Under the pieces are notes generated by a model. The model did no database searches, had not been told where the DNA came from, and saw nothing but the letters and a program-made list of their open reading frames with translations. A DNA stretch of 64,000 bases from CAZTAO01 sp964611645 (GTDB taxonomy: Bacteria; Armatimonadota; UBA5829), in assembly GCA_964611645.1 (NCBI GenBank), contig CAZTAO010000012.1, positions 45,668 through 109,667 of the forward strand. The letters are read 5' to 3'. Made by a program: the position numbers and the translations under genes. Of the stretch, positions 8,444 to 16,886 are shown piece by piece (the stretch's first letter is position 1; each line of letters opens with the position of its first letter).

Positions 8444-9559
8444 CTAGTCTGCTTCGGCTAATGTGAAGTAGAATGTGGCTCCCTCATCGACACGGGCCTC
8501 TGCCCAGAGTTCGCCCCCGTGTCTTGTGACGATTCTGTGTACTATTGCCAAACCAACCCCTGTACCCGGACATGCCTTATCCGAGGGCAGATTCTGGAAC
8601 GGCGCGAACAGATTGATCCCGCAATCCTCAGAGAATCCGCTTCCGTTATCTTTCACAAAGAATGCCTTGCGCCCGTCGACAACATTCTTGCCGAACTGTA
8701 TTCTCGCGCGATCGCGGCCTGCAGTGAACTTCACGGCATTGCCGAAAATATTCTCCAGCACAACCTCAAGCAGATGGCCATCTCCCACGGCAGAGAGTCC
8801 AGGCTCGATCTCAAACTCAATCACACGATCAGCATGGCCAATCTGCATGCGTTTGCCAATCCGGGTGGCGATCTTGGAAAGATCAACGCTTTGAGTCTGC
8901 ACGCCTGCTTGCGACACGCGCGACAGCTTGAGCAGGTCGTCAACAAACTGCATCATGCCATTGGCTTCCGTTCGCACGCGCTTTACGAATGACCGTCCCT
9001 GCTCGTCAAGCCGGTCCGCGTAGTCCTCCAGGAGCACCTGACTCATGCTGTACATCCGCAGGACCGGCGCTCGCAAGTCGCCCGAAATGGCAGCAGAAAA
9101 TACCTCCAGTTCCCTGTTGGCAGTTTCGAGCTTTTCGTAGCTCTCCTCCAGGAGGCGCTTCTGCCGATGAAGTTCCAGGTGGGTGGCAACACGCGCCTGC
9201 ACCTCCGGGAACTCAAACGGCTTAGTCACGTAATCAACCCCGCCCACTTCGAACGCTTTCACCTTGTCCATTGTCTGGTTCAGCGCGCTAATGAAGATCA
9301 CTGGGATCTCCGCCAACTCCTCATCAGTCTTCAGGCGCTGACAGACCTCGTACCCGTCCATCTCCGGCATCATAATGTCGAGCAGGATCAGGTCGGGTGG
9401 GGAATGCTTTGCCGTCTGCAGGGCAAACTTCCCGCTGGAAACGGCTCTGACTTTGTATCCTAGCTTCTTGAGCATCCCGGTCAGGAGGCGCAGATTTGCT
9501 GGAGTATCGTCTACAACGAGAATGCTTGGCATGGGCTGTGGAATACTGGGCTTCTCCAT
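8444..9559 (-). CDS. Receiver-kinase paralogue lacking the H-box histidine
   Basis: A 371-residue paralogue of the adjacent downstream gene, with an intact receiver (VVDD, LILLDI, YVTKPF) and an ATPase domain (N-box LENIFGNAVKF, G1 DNGSGF, G2 GTGVGLAIV). The dimerisation helix is of the bacteriophytochrome type, but where SHDLRAP is expected it reads SGDLRAP. Glycine, encoded GGC, replaces the phosphorylatable histidine. It therefore probably cannot autophosphorylate in the usual way and may act as a phosphatase, scaffold or ATP sensor. The start at 9559 overlaps the stop of the upstream gene by one base (TAATG), so the two are translationally coupled. Confidence 0.85.
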   Translation of the reverse strand: MEKPSIPQPMPSILVVDDTPANLRLLTGMLKKLGYKVRAVSSGKFALQTAKHSPPDLILLDIMMPEMDGYEVCQRLKTDEELAEIPVIFISALNQTMDKVKAFEVGGVDYVTKPFEFPEVQARVATHLELHRQKRLLEESYEKLETANRELEVFSAAISGDLRAPVLRMYSMSQVLLEDYADRLDEQGRSFVKRVRTEANGMMQFVDDLLKLSRVSQAGVQTQSVDLSKIATRIGKRMQIGHADRVIEFEIEPGLSAVGDGHLLEVVLENIFGNAVKFTAGRDRARIQFGKNVVDGRKAFFVKDNGSGFSEDCGINLFAPFQNLPSDKACPGTGVGLAIVHRIVTRHGGELWAEARVDEGATFYFTLAEAD

Positions 9560-12291
9560 TATGATTGTGCTCCCGTCTTGATGCCATCCAGCAGGCACTG
9601 GTAGTCGAATGCTTCAATGCAGTTCCTAAGATACTGCGATTTACGCCTGTCGTATTGCTCGACCTCATCCGCAAGCAGCAGCAGTTGGTCGTGGTCCGCA
9701 TCCATCGCCGCTTCCCCCAGACGGGCAGCCAACTCATCGGGCAGCGGCAAAGCGACTTCCTGAACCTGGGCGCATTCCGATCCGGGGATGCAAGCCTCAG
9801 CCTCTTCGGCATCTGCCTGCGGCTCGCTGCTCGGAGCCCCATTCTCTTTGGCAAACGCCAACGCCAAACTCAACGTCTCCTCGAATTCCTTTATCTTGAT
9901 GGGTTTGGTGAGATACTGGAAGAATCCTGCCTCCATTCCCTTTTCGATGTCGCGGGGCATGGCATTCGCGCTGACAGCAACTATGGGTATGTGGGCTGTC
10001 GAAGAGTGCTCACGAAGGATATGCATCGCGTCGACCCCACTAATGCCAGGCAGGTTGATGTCCATAAGAATCACATCCGGCTGATGCTTGTGAGCAAGTT
10101 CGATGCCGGCATTAGCTTCGACTGCGGTCAGCAGCCGCAGATCCGCGTGTCGCGCGATAAGCTGCTCCACCAGTTTCATGTTGGCCGGATTGTCTTCGAT
10201 ATAGAGCAGGGTATGAAGCACCAAGCCTTCCTGGTAATGAGCATGGGTGACTTCCGGAGGTCCGGCTTTCTCGACTAACAACATCGGCGCGGTGTCAGCG
10301 CTGAACTCTATCCAGAACACGCTACCCACCCCAACAGTGCTTTCCACCCCAATGACTCCGTCCATAAGCTCAACAAGTCGCTTGCTCATAACCAGGCCTA
10401 TGCCTGTGCCTTCCTGGCCGCCGCCCTCTTGACCAAGCCGATTGAACGACTGGAAAAGCTGCGCCACCTTTTCCGGTGGCAACCCCATACCTGTATCCCT
10501 GACGCTGATACGAATCCGGCCCGGCGTACTCGTTGCGTGGGTCACCACTATTGAGCCTCCCTCGCGGTTGTACTTGATCGCGTTGGAGAGTATATTGATG
10601 ATGACCTGCTTCAGACGCGTCCGGTCGGCGTGGACAAAGCATGGGGTGTCCATGTGGGGGAATGTGATACTGATACCCCGCTTCTGAACCTGTGGTTCCA
10701 TCATTGTCTGGATTTCCAGCATGATCTCTGCCAATGACACCGGTTCCATCGACAGCGCGACCTTCCCAGACTCTATAATTGCCAGATCGAGGATTTCATT
10801 TATCAGGGCCAGCAGGTACCATCCCGCCTCAAGAATCTGGCTGATGCTTGCTTGTTGGGAGGACGTCGGCGGAGGGGTGTCGCCTTCCATAAGCTGCGCG
10901 AAACCCAGGATTGCGTTGAGCGGGCTTCGCAGTTCGTGGCTCATGCTGGAAAGAAACTCCGATTTCGCGCTGTTAGCCTTCTCCGCAACCGACTTGGCGT
11001 TCGTGAGCGTTGCCTCGAATTGCCTCAGCTCCGTAAGGTCGCGGGTCAGTTTGGCGAAGCCGCGCAAATTGCCATATTGGTCTCGGATCGAGGTAAAAAC
11101 AACATTTGCCCAGAATGTCAGCCCATCGTTGCGCACCCGCCATCCTTCGTCCCGGAACCGTCCCTTGGCTGCCGCCTCATCCAGGTCGCGTTGTGGCTTG
11201 CCGCTCTTGATGTCTTCACTGGTGTAGAAGATGGAGAAGTGTCTGCCCAGAATGTCTTCGGCGCGATAGCCGTTAATTCTGTCCGCTCCGGTATTCCAAC
11301 TGGTTACCCGCCCATCAGGATCGAGCATCACTATGGCGTAGTCGGTCACGCTCTCTATCATCAGCCGGAAGCTCTCTTCGGTCCATCGAAGCTCATCTTC
11401 CACTTGCTTTCGAGCGGTGTTGTCGGTTCCGATCAGCAGATATCCGATTATTGTGCCTTGTTCGTCACGCAACGCCGTTACCGACACCATCGCGGGAAAC
11501 CGGCTGCCGTCCTTGCGGATATAGGTGAGTTCGTATATATCTTCAATCCCTCGGGAGGCTTTGAAGACCAACGCCTCAAAACCCGGCTTGATAGGGGTTC
11601 CGAGTTCCTGGCTCAACGCCTCGGCTCGCGCGATTACTTCCTGTGGGTCGGAGATATCGGCGGGCGTAATCTTGTTCATCACTTCGTCTGCCGTGTAACC
11701 CAGCATCCGCTCGGCCCCGACATTGAATATCTGGATTACGCCCTTTTCATCGGTGGCAATACTGGAGAAGTTGGCGCTCTTGAAAATCGCGTTCTGCAGG
11801 GCGCCCGCTTGAAGCAGCGCCGCTTCCGCCTGTTTGCGCGCGGTATTGTCGGTTCCGATAAGCAGATAGCCGATAATGGCGTCCTGGGCATCGCGCAGCG
11901 CTGTGACCGACACAACCGCTGGGAAACGGCTGCCATCCTTGCGGATGTAGGTCAGTTCATAGATATCCTCAATCCCTCGGGAGGCCTTGAAGACCAATGC
12001 CTCGAAGCCCGGCGTAATCGGCGTCGAGAGTTCGACGCTCAACTCCTTGGCCCGCGCTATCACTTCCTGCGGATCAGAGATATCTGCAGGCGTGATCTTG
12101 TTCATCACTTCGGCAGCCTTGTAGCCAAGCATCCGCTCGGCTCCGACGTTGAATATCTGGATAACCCCATTCGCATCGGTGGCAATGCTCGAGAAGTTGG
12201 CGCTGTTGAAGATCGCACTCTGCAGAGCGCCCGCCTTGAGTTCGGTGCCGATGAGCAGATAGCCGATGATGGCGTCCTGCGCGTCGCGCAA
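9559..12291 (-). CDS. Multi-PAS hybrid sensor kinase, downstream body
   Basis: The main part of a large sensor kinase whose reading frame is interrupted at 12373-12375. It keeps two of three near-identical PAS units (motifs IQIFNVGAERMLGY and GFEALVFKASRGIEDI), a fourth, divergent PAS domain (WNTGADRINGY), and a kinase core with H-box SHELRSPLNAILGF, N-box NILSNAIKYN, G1 DTGMGLP and G2 GTGIGL. A C-terminal receiver follows (LYIEDN, ILMDIN, YLTKPI) and then a tail of about 90 residues. No membrane segment is present, so it likely senses a cytoplasmic cue. The nominal start at 12291 is a TTG inside the first PAS unit with no clear ribosome site; it is simply the first possible start after the stop. 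Confidence 0.8.
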   Translation of the reverse strand: MRDAQDAIIGYLLIGTELKAGALQSAIFNSANFSSIATDANGVIQIFNVGAERMLGYKAAEVMNKITPADISDPQEVIARAKELSVELSTPITPGFEALVFKASRGIEDIYELTYIRKDGSRFPAVVSVTALRDAQDAIIGYLLIGTDNTARKQAEAALLQAGALQNAIFKSANFSSIATDEKGVIQIFNVGAERMLGYTADEVMNKITPADISDPQEVIARAEALSQELGTPIKPGFEALVFKASRGIEDIYELTYIRKDGSRFPAMVSVTALRDEQGTIIGYLLIGTDNTARKQVEDELRWTEESFRLMIESVTDYAIVMLDPDGRVTSWNTGADRINGYRAEDILGRHFSIFYTSEDIKSGKPQRDLDEAAAKGRFRDEGWRVRNDGLTFWANVVFTSIRDQYGNLRGFAKLTRDLTELRQFEATLTNAKSVAEKANSAKSEFLSSMSHELRSPLNAILGFAQLMEGDTPPPTSSQQASISQILEAGWYLLALINEILDLAIIESGKVALSMEPVSLAEIMLEIQTMMEPQVQKRGISITFPHMDTPCFVHADRTRLKQVIINILSNAIKYNREGGSIVVTHATSTPGRIRISVRDTGMGLPPEKVAQLFQSFNRLGQEGGGQEGTGIGLVMSKRLVELMDGVIGVESTVGVGSVFWIEFSADTAPMLLVEKAGPPEVTHAHYQEGLVLHTLLYIEDNPANMKLVEQLIARHADLRLLTAVEANAGIELAHKHQPDVILMDINLPGISGVDAMHILREHSSTAHIPIVAVSANAMPRDIEKGMEAGFFQYLTKPIKIKEFEETLSLALAFAKENGAPSSEPQADAEEAEACIPGSECAQVQEVALPLPDELAARLGEAAMDADHDQLLLLADEVEQYDRRKSQYLRNCIEAFDYQCLLDGIKTGAQS

Positions 12292-12372
12292 CGCCGTGAC
12301 AGATACAACCGCTGGGAAGCGGCTGCCGTCCTTGCGGATGTAGGTAAGTTCGTATATGTCCTCAATGCCTCG

Positions 12373-12741
12373 CTAGGCCTTGAACACCAACGCCTCGAAG
12401 CCCGGAGTGATTGGCGTGGACAACTCTACGCTTAGCGACTTGGCGCGCGCAATCAATTCCTGCGGATCGGAAATGTCGGCGGGAGTGATCTTGTTCATCA
12501 CTTCGTCTGCCATGTAACCCAGCATCCGCTCGGCCCCGACATTGAATATCTGTATGACGCCCTTCTCATCGGTGGCTATACTGGAAAAGTTGGCGCTGTT
12601 GAAAATCGCGTTCTGCAAGGCCCCTGTTACCAGGGCCGCCTTGTCCGCGGCAACGCCACGGTGGCGGACGACATCGTTGGACTCGTCCGGAGTGACCAGG
12701 CCAGCGTCTAGAGCCGTCGCTCCCAACTGCTTGTTCTTCAT
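12373..12741 (-). pseudogene. 5' fragment of the multi-PAS kinase ending in an amber codon
   Basis: The natural start is the ATG at 12741 (MKNKQLGATALDAG). The frame encodes the first PAS unit up to GFEALVFKA and then meets TAG at 12373-12375. In the other two PAS units the same position is a serine codon (TCC), and the frame continues past the TAG as RGIEDIYELTY, exactly as in them. A single C-to-A change in a TCG codon would explain it. The intact gene would span 9559-12741 (about 1060 residues). Alternatives are a base error in a repetitive region or amber suppression. Confidence 0.82.
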
Positions 12742-13094
12742 TTGTATGTATCCGGAGCCTTTCTGCGCGCGAGAGGGACGGGTGTCGACATAGGGACCCC
12801 GCAAATGTTGTGCAAAGTGGAAGAGCCGCCACCCACGTCAGTCGTGCCGGCTTAGTTGAGACCTCAGATTGCCTGTTTAGTATACCCCGTTTGCCTGTCG
12901 CTGAAGAGTTTCTTGGGTCACAGAGTATGTGAACGGATGGCGCGTTCCTGAACTAGTCGGCCAACCGCTCTCCCAAGCGCTTTGTTGCTTGTGAATATGG
13001 GTATTATTATGAGAAAATGGAGCGGTTTGGCGCAGTATTCCGCCTCGTCGGAATTCCGCGAAGGGCCAGTTCGACACTAATCGAGGGTATTGCA
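12742..13094. other. Divergent intergenic region, largely unstructured
   Basis: 353 bp separate the divergent kinase operon and the first secreted-protein gene. Apart from one plausible promoter for the rightward gene (12982-13010) I see no repeat, hairpin or conserved RNA element. Open frames in it are short and overlap neighbours. Confidence 0.5.
12982..13010 (+). promoter_or_regulatory. Probable promoter for secreted-protein gene
   Basis: A -35-like TTGTTG (12982-12987) is followed by 17 nt and a -10-like TATTAT (13005-13010), about 85 nt before the ATG at 13095. Both hexamers match sigma-70 consensus moderately. Confidence 0.45.
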
Positions 13095-13508
13095 ATGAGA
13101 ATATCTATGTCTACAGGAATGTGTTTGCTTGTGTTACTGGTTGCCTTTGCCGCAACGGCCGTGGCGCAATCGGTCCCCAAGACCCATGATATTTACATGG
13201 GCGGCTACGTGATCATGCGAATTCGCACGGGATCGGAAGAGCTATCCATCAAGGAGCGCAAGCTGATAGTCCAGCAGCGCGTCACCGACCTGATGCAGTG
13301 CACGGATACGGGTGAGATCGAGGTCAAGGTCACCAAGAACGGCAGCGACTACAACATCACTGCCAACGGCATACTCATAGTCACAGTATCCTCTGACGAT
13401 GCTCGGGCCAACAAGACCACTGCGTGGAAGCAGGCGAAAGCTTGGGCCTCGAACATAGAAAAGACATTCCCAAAAGCCGCATCGGCATGTAAGGCCCCGG
13501 CCAAGTAG
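13095..13508 (+). CDS. Small secreted protein, paralogue A
   Basis: A 137-residue exported protein with a clear signal peptide (MRISMSTGMCLLVLLVAFAATAVAQ). The mature part has GGYVIMRIRTGSEELSIKER, then LIVQQRVTDLM, ANGILIVTVSSDDARAN and AKAWASNIEKTFP. It shares this layout with the next gene. The pattern, a short strand with RIR, a QQR helix, and an I-x-TV-x-x-DA strand before a final helix, resembles the periplasmic N-terminal domain that precedes MscS-type channels in cyanobacteria, here without the channel. That likeness is by eye only. Start chosen because GAGGG precedes the ATG and it opens the signal peptide. A hairpin terminator follows at 13544. Confidence 0.7.
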   Translation: MRISMSTGMCLLVLLVAFAATAVAQSVPKTHDIYMGGYVIMRIRTGSEELSIKERKLIVQQRVTDLMQCTDTGEIEVKVTKNGSDYNITANGILIVTVSSDDARANKTTAWKQAKAWASNIEKTFPKAASACKAPAK

Positions 13509-13543
13509 CGCCGGGTTCAAGGGAATATATACGGAACACACAG

Positions 13544-13574
13544 TGAGGGCAGGCGTAGGCCTGCCCTCATTTTG
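13544..13574 (+). terminator. Rho-independent terminator
   Basis: A perfect 11-bp GC-rich stem (13544-13554 with 13559-13569), a 4-nt loop, and a short T-run directly after it. It separates the two paralogous secreted-protein genes into different transcripts. Confidence 0.85.
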
Positions 13575-13737
13575 CATCTTGACTCCCCCGTTCAGGCCCA
13601 TCATCGCTCGGGATTGCGCGGAAACAGCGTGAACAGGACCTGATCCCGGCTGTTTCCCCGTTTCCGGTTTGGTCCAGGCGCGATATGGGTACCCATAATG
13701 TGAAGTAACTTGCAGCAAACTTTGGAGGTTGATTGGT

Positions 13738-14190
13738 ATGAAGAGAGCATTGGCCGTAGGGATAATGGTGGTGTTGCTCCTGACGCTTATGGCAGGAGTC
13801 GCGATGGCGCAAGGCAGCAAGAAGGTCTACGGGATATATGTAGGGGGATACTTGCTTATGCGACTGCGAGTAGGGACTCCCGAGCTTTCCCTTTCCGAGC
13901 GAAGGCTGATAGTGCAGCAGCGAGCCACGAACTTGATGATGTGCACCGACACCGGCAAGGTGAATGTGTCGAGTATGAAGTCGGTGAAGTGTACGCCGAA
14001 GTGCGTTCCGGTCGGCGACAACTACAACGTGTATGCTAATGGCATACTGATAGTCACGGTAACCAAGGCAGACGCAGTGGCCAACAAGACTACCGTATAT
14101 CGCCAGGCAAAGCAATGGGCGGACCGGATCAAGGAAGTATTTCCCGCCGCATACACAAAATGCAACCCAATGGGGCAGCCTGCGGAGTAG
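13738..14190 (+). CDS. Small secreted protein, paralogue B
   Basis: A 150-residue paralogue of the gene 230 bp upstream. Its signal peptide is MKRALAVGIMVVLLLTLMAGVAMAQ, and it keeps GGYLLMRLRVGTPELSLSER, LIVQQRATNLMMCTDTGK, ANGILIVTVTKADAVANKT and AKQWADRIKEVFP. Compared with copy A it carries an extra loop, SSMKSVKCTPKCVPVGDN, with two cysteines that could form a disulfide. GGAGG lies 10 nt before the ATG at 13738; an ATG at 13729 in the same frame is less well placed. Function unknown. Confidence 0.7.
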   Translation: MKRALAVGIMVVLLLTLMAGVAMAQGSKKVYGIYVGGYLLMRLRVGTPELSLSERRLIVQQRATNLMMCTDTGKVNVSSMKSVKCTPKCVPVGDNYNVYANGILIVTVTKADAVANKTTVYRQAKQWADRIKEVFPAAYTKCNPMGQPAE

Positions 14191-14317
14191 TAGTTCGGCT
14201 CATAGGACTAGTTGAGTAACAAGAGCATCGCGGATAAGTACGGGCTGCCTCTTAACGGGCGGCAGATGTGAGAGCGGTTTCCCTGAGGAAACTGCGAGGG
14301 GAATGTCGAAGTAGAGA

Positions 14318-14342
14318 GCGGGCAGGATTTCGTCCTGCCCGC
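14318..14342. terminator. Hairpin between secreted-protein and HIT genes
   Basis: A perfect 10-bp stem (14318-14327 with 14333-14342) with a 5-nt loop. It resembles the terminator at 13544 in sequence (GGGCAGG core) but lacks a proper T-run, so it may be a weak terminator or simply a structured spacer. Confidence 0.5.
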
Positions 14343-14370
14343 ATACTCATTTGCAACAGGAGGCGGATCG

Positions 14371-14715
14371 GTGCAAGACTGCATCTTCTGCGACATCGCC
14401 GCCGGCAAGATCGGCAAGCTCATCTACGAGGACGAATCCGTCGCCGCGTTCGACGACCTCAACCCCCAGGCGCCTGTTCACGTGCTCATTATTCCAAAGC
14501 AGCACATCGCCAAGCTTTCGGATGTGACCAACGAGCCGGAGGCGAACCTGATGGGGCGCATACTGCTGGCAGCCAACCATATCGCCACACAACGAGGCAT
14601 CGTCGAAGACGGCTATCGCGTGGTGATCAACTGCAACGAGGGCGCGGGGCAGTCGGTCTGGCACGTCCACTTCCACCTGCTCGGCGGCAGGAAGCTAGGC
14701 TGGCCGCCGGGGTAG
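14371..14715 (+). CDS. HIT family nucleotide-binding hydrolase (HinT-like)
   Basis: A 114-residue histidine-triad protein, the usual length for the HinT branch, which hydrolyses AMP-lysine and related purine phosphoramidates. The catalytic triad is seen in WHVHFHLLGGR near the C-terminus. CIFCDIAAGKI at the N-terminus gives the zinc-type Cys pair common in this branch. PVHVLIIPKQHI is the typical substrate-pocket strand. The start is GTG, supported by AGGAGG eight nt upstream. It stands alone upstream of a thioredoxin-reductase-like gene, 166 nt away. Confidence 0.94.
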   Translation: MQDCIFCDIAAGKIGKLIYEDESVAAFDDLNPQAPVHVLIIPKQHIAKLSDVTNEPEANLMGRILLAANHIATQRGIVEDGYRVVINCNEGAGQSVWHVHFHLLGGRKLGWPPG

Positions 14716-14726
14716 TATCCCCCGAT

Positions 14727-14777
14727 TCTGGGCCGGCAGCAACCCGGCAAGTCTGGGCCGGCAGCAGGTTTGGCAGG
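14727..14777. repeat. Imperfect tandem 25-mer between HIT and reductase genes
   Basis: TCTGGGCCGGCAGCA recurs with a 25-nt offset (14727 and 14752), each copy followed by a similar GGCAAG/GGCAGG end. It lies in a 166-bp non-coding spacer and may be slippage or a remnant of a dispersed repeat. Confidence 0.5.
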
Positions 14778-14881
14778 TCTAACGGTTCCCTGCCAACACC
14801 TGCGAGAGGCTTCCCTGGCAGGTAATCTCGAGTCTTTCCAGAGATCACGGTGTTTGCGACTGAAATAATAGGGGCCAACTG

Positions 14882-15988
14882 ATGGATGAACCGCAGTACT
14901 ACGACCTGATCATACTCGGAGCCGGGCCGGCTGGAATGACGGCCGCAGTATATGCCGCGCGTAAGCAGGTCAAACAGGTGATCCTCTGTCAGAATGTCGG
15001 AGGCCAGGCCAACTGGAGTTCCGGCATCGAGAACTACCTCGGCTACATCTCCATCACAGGCCCGGAACTGGTTCAAAAGTTCGAGGAGCACCTGAACCAG
15101 TTTGCGCTGGACCTGAGATACGCTAACATCACCAAGCTTTCTGTCGCTCCGGGCGGATACAGAGTGGACACCGACAGCGAGGGCGCGTTCGCGGCAAAAG
15201 CGGTAATTGTAGCCACGGGGAAATCGCCAAGGCTGCTGGGTGTTCCCGGCGAGAGAGAGTTCGCGGGCCGCGGAGTCACCTACTGCGCCACCTGCGACGG
15301 CCCGCTGTATGCCGGGAAAGAGGTGGCGGTGGTCGGCGGGGGAAACTCAGGGCTTGATGCAGTCCTCCAGTTGATGAGGATATGCCCGAAAGTGTACTTG
15401 TTTGAGAGTTCGGACAGCCTTCGAGCGGATCCGATGGTGCAGGTTCGCGCCCTGGCCGCGCCAAACGTGGAAGTGATACTAAGTACGGCGGTTCGGGAGA
15501 TAAGGGGCGATGTCCTGGTGAGGGAGATTGTGGTTGAAGACCAGATAACCGGGGCAACGCGCGAGATTGATGTGCAGGGAGTGTTTGTGGAGGTCGGGCT
15601 GAGCCCCAACACGAGCTTCCTGGGCGAATTGCTAAGGCTCAACGAGATTGGCGAGATACAGGTCGACTGCGCGAGCCAGGTGGAGCTTCCCGGCCTGTTT
15701 GCCGCGGGAGACGTCACCAGCGTTCCCGAAAAGCAGATTATCATAGCCGCCGGTGACGGCGCCAAAGCCGCTCTGGGGGCATATTCGTTCCTGGTGCGTT
15801 CCCCGGAGGTGGTGGACTGGGGGCAGTCACCCCCGAGACGCTCAGCGAGTTGGGAACAGGTGCGCACTGGCGTTTCCGCGAGTGGCACGGACGAACTACT
15901 CGGCGCCGTCGCAAGCCGGCAAGACCCCACCCCGAAACCCCAGAGCCTGCTGGATACCAGACCGGACCCGGAATCGAGTTCGGGGTGA
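14882..15988 (+). CDS. Thioredoxin-reductase-like flavoprotein with C-terminal tail
   Basis: A 368-residue FAD/NAD(P)H pyridine nucleotide-disulfide oxidoreductase. Seen motifs: the FAD GxGxxG in IILGAGPAGMTAA, the redox dithiol in YCATCDG, the NADPH site VVGGGNSGLDA, and the FAD-binding AAGDVTSVPEKQIIIAAGDGAKAA near the end of the core. The core matches TrxB or the AhpF catalytic half. It ends near SFLVRS at residue about 305. Roughly 60 further residues, rich in Ser, Pro and Arg and looking disordered, follow. That tail is unusual for TrxB. A terminator hairpin lies 33 nt after the stop. Confidence 0.85.
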   Translation: MDEPQYYDLIILGAGPAGMTAAVYAARKQVKQVILCQNVGGQANWSSGIENYLGYISITGPELVQKFEEHLNQFALDLRYANITKLSVAPGGYRVDTDSEGAFAAKAVIVATGKSPRLLGVPGEREFAGRGVTYCATCDGPLYAGKEVAVVGGGNSGLDAVLQLMRICPKVYLFESSDSLRADPMVQVRALAAPNVEVILSTAVREIRGDVLVREIVVEDQITGATREIDVQGVFVEVGLSPNTSFLGELLRLNEIGEIQVDCASQVELPGLFAAGDVTSVPEKQIIIAAGDGAKAALGAYSFLVRSPEVVDWGQSPPRRSASWEQVRTGVSASGTDELLGAVASRQDPTPKPQSLLDTRPDPESSSG

Positions 15989-16020
15989 CGTGTTGTATAG
16001 GCGCATATTGAGAACCTGCG

Positions 16021-16045
16021 AAGCCCGCTTCGGCGGGCTTTGTTG
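16021..16045 (+). terminator. Rho-independent terminator after reductase gene
   Basis: A perfect 8-bp stem (16021-16028 with 16033-16040), a TTCG tetraloop, then TGTTG. The UUCG-type loop closed by C-G makes it very stable. Confidence 0.78.
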
Positions 16046-16088
16046 CGTCAGCCCGGTGTTTGAACGCCGGGGCGCTGTCAGGGCAATG

Positions 16089-16097
16089 TGGTATACT
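16089..16097 (+). promoter_or_regulatory. Extended -10 promoter before SDR pair
   Basis: TGGTATACT gives an extended -10 (TG at 16089, TATACT at 16092-16097). I see no good -35 at 17 nt. It lies 31 nt before the ATG at 16129. Confidence 0.5.
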
Positions 16098-16128
16098 CTT
16101 TCAAGCAGCGAAATGGAGGAGCTAGTTG

Positions 16129-16875
16129 ATGAACGGCAAGGTAGCTTTGGTAACTGGCGGCTCGCGGGGTCTTGGAGCGGCGACGGCAGTGGCTCTGGCG
16201 AAGGCCGGGGCACGCGTGTTCATCAACTACACTTCCAGTGAGACTGCGGCGCTTGAGATTGCGGCACAGATAGCATCCTTTGGCGGAGAGGCCATAGTCC
16301 ATCGCGCTGACGTAGCAAGCGAAGACGAAGTCAGAGAGATGATGGATCGATGTGCCAGCCAGCTTGGTTCGTTGGACATACTCGTCAACAACGCCGCCGT
16401 GAACTCAGACTACCTGGTTGAAGAGATGGCGGTGGAGGAGTGGGACCGGGTGATGGCGGTCAACCTCCGCGGGACGTTTCTCTGCTCCAAGCATGTGATC
16501 CCGCCTATGAGACAGGGCGGGTATGGCAGGATCATCAACCTCGCCAGCCAGGGAGTGCGCAAGGGATCGATTGCCCACGCACACTATTCGGCTACTAAGA
16601 TGGGTATCATCGGCTTCACCCGCTCACTCGCAAGAGAGCTTGGCAGCGATGGGATAACGGTGAACACGGTCTCGCCCGGCAGAATAATGACCGATATGCT
16701 CGCCTCCAACCTCCGGCATACCAACAAGGCTGATGAATGGCTCAAGCAGACACCTCTCGGCAGGTTCGGGGAGCCGGAGGATGTTGCGGAGATGATAGTG
16801 TTTCTTGCCTCGGATAGGGCTTCATACATAACAGGGCAGGTCTTCGCCGTAGACGGCGGCCTGCTGATGCAGTAG
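16129..16875 (+). CDS. Short-chain dehydrogenase/reductase (FabG-like)
   Basis: A 248-residue classical SDR using NAD(P)H. The nucleotide site reads TGGSRGLGAA, the NNAAV motif follows at about residue 88, and the catalytic residues are Ser in NLASQG and Tyr/Lys in YSATK. PGRIMTDM and ITGQVFAVDGG complete the family pattern. Length and motifs fit 3-oxoacyl-ACP reductase and many sugar or polyol dehydrogenases; the substrate cannot be told from sequence. A TTG precedes the ATG in frame, but GGAGGAG is better spaced for the ATG. The next SDR starts 11 nt after its stop, so the two form an operon. Confidence 0.88.
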   Translation: MNGKVALVTGGSRGLGAATAVALAKAGARVFINYTSSETAALEIAAQIASFGGEAIVHRADVASEDEVREMMDRCASQLGSLDILVNNAAVNSDYLVEEMAVEEWDRVMAVNLRGTFLCSKHVIPPMRQGGYGRIINLASQGVRKGSIAHAHYSATKMGIIGFTRSLARELGSDGITVNTVSPGRIMTDMLASNLRHTNKADEWLKQTPLGRFGEPEDVAEMIVFLASDRASYITGQVFAVDGGLLMQ

Positions 16876-16886
16876 AGGGTACGAAT

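Noticed and set aside
12291..12372. Gap between the two kinase frames treated as a gene boundary
   Set aside because: The amino-acid sequence continues in frame across the TAG with the expected PAS residues, so it is one interrupted gene and not two genes.
10852..12435. 527-codon plus-strand frame antisense to the PAS kinase
   Set aside because: Long only because the PAS repeats lack stops on that strand; the minus strand encodes clear PAS and kinase motifs.
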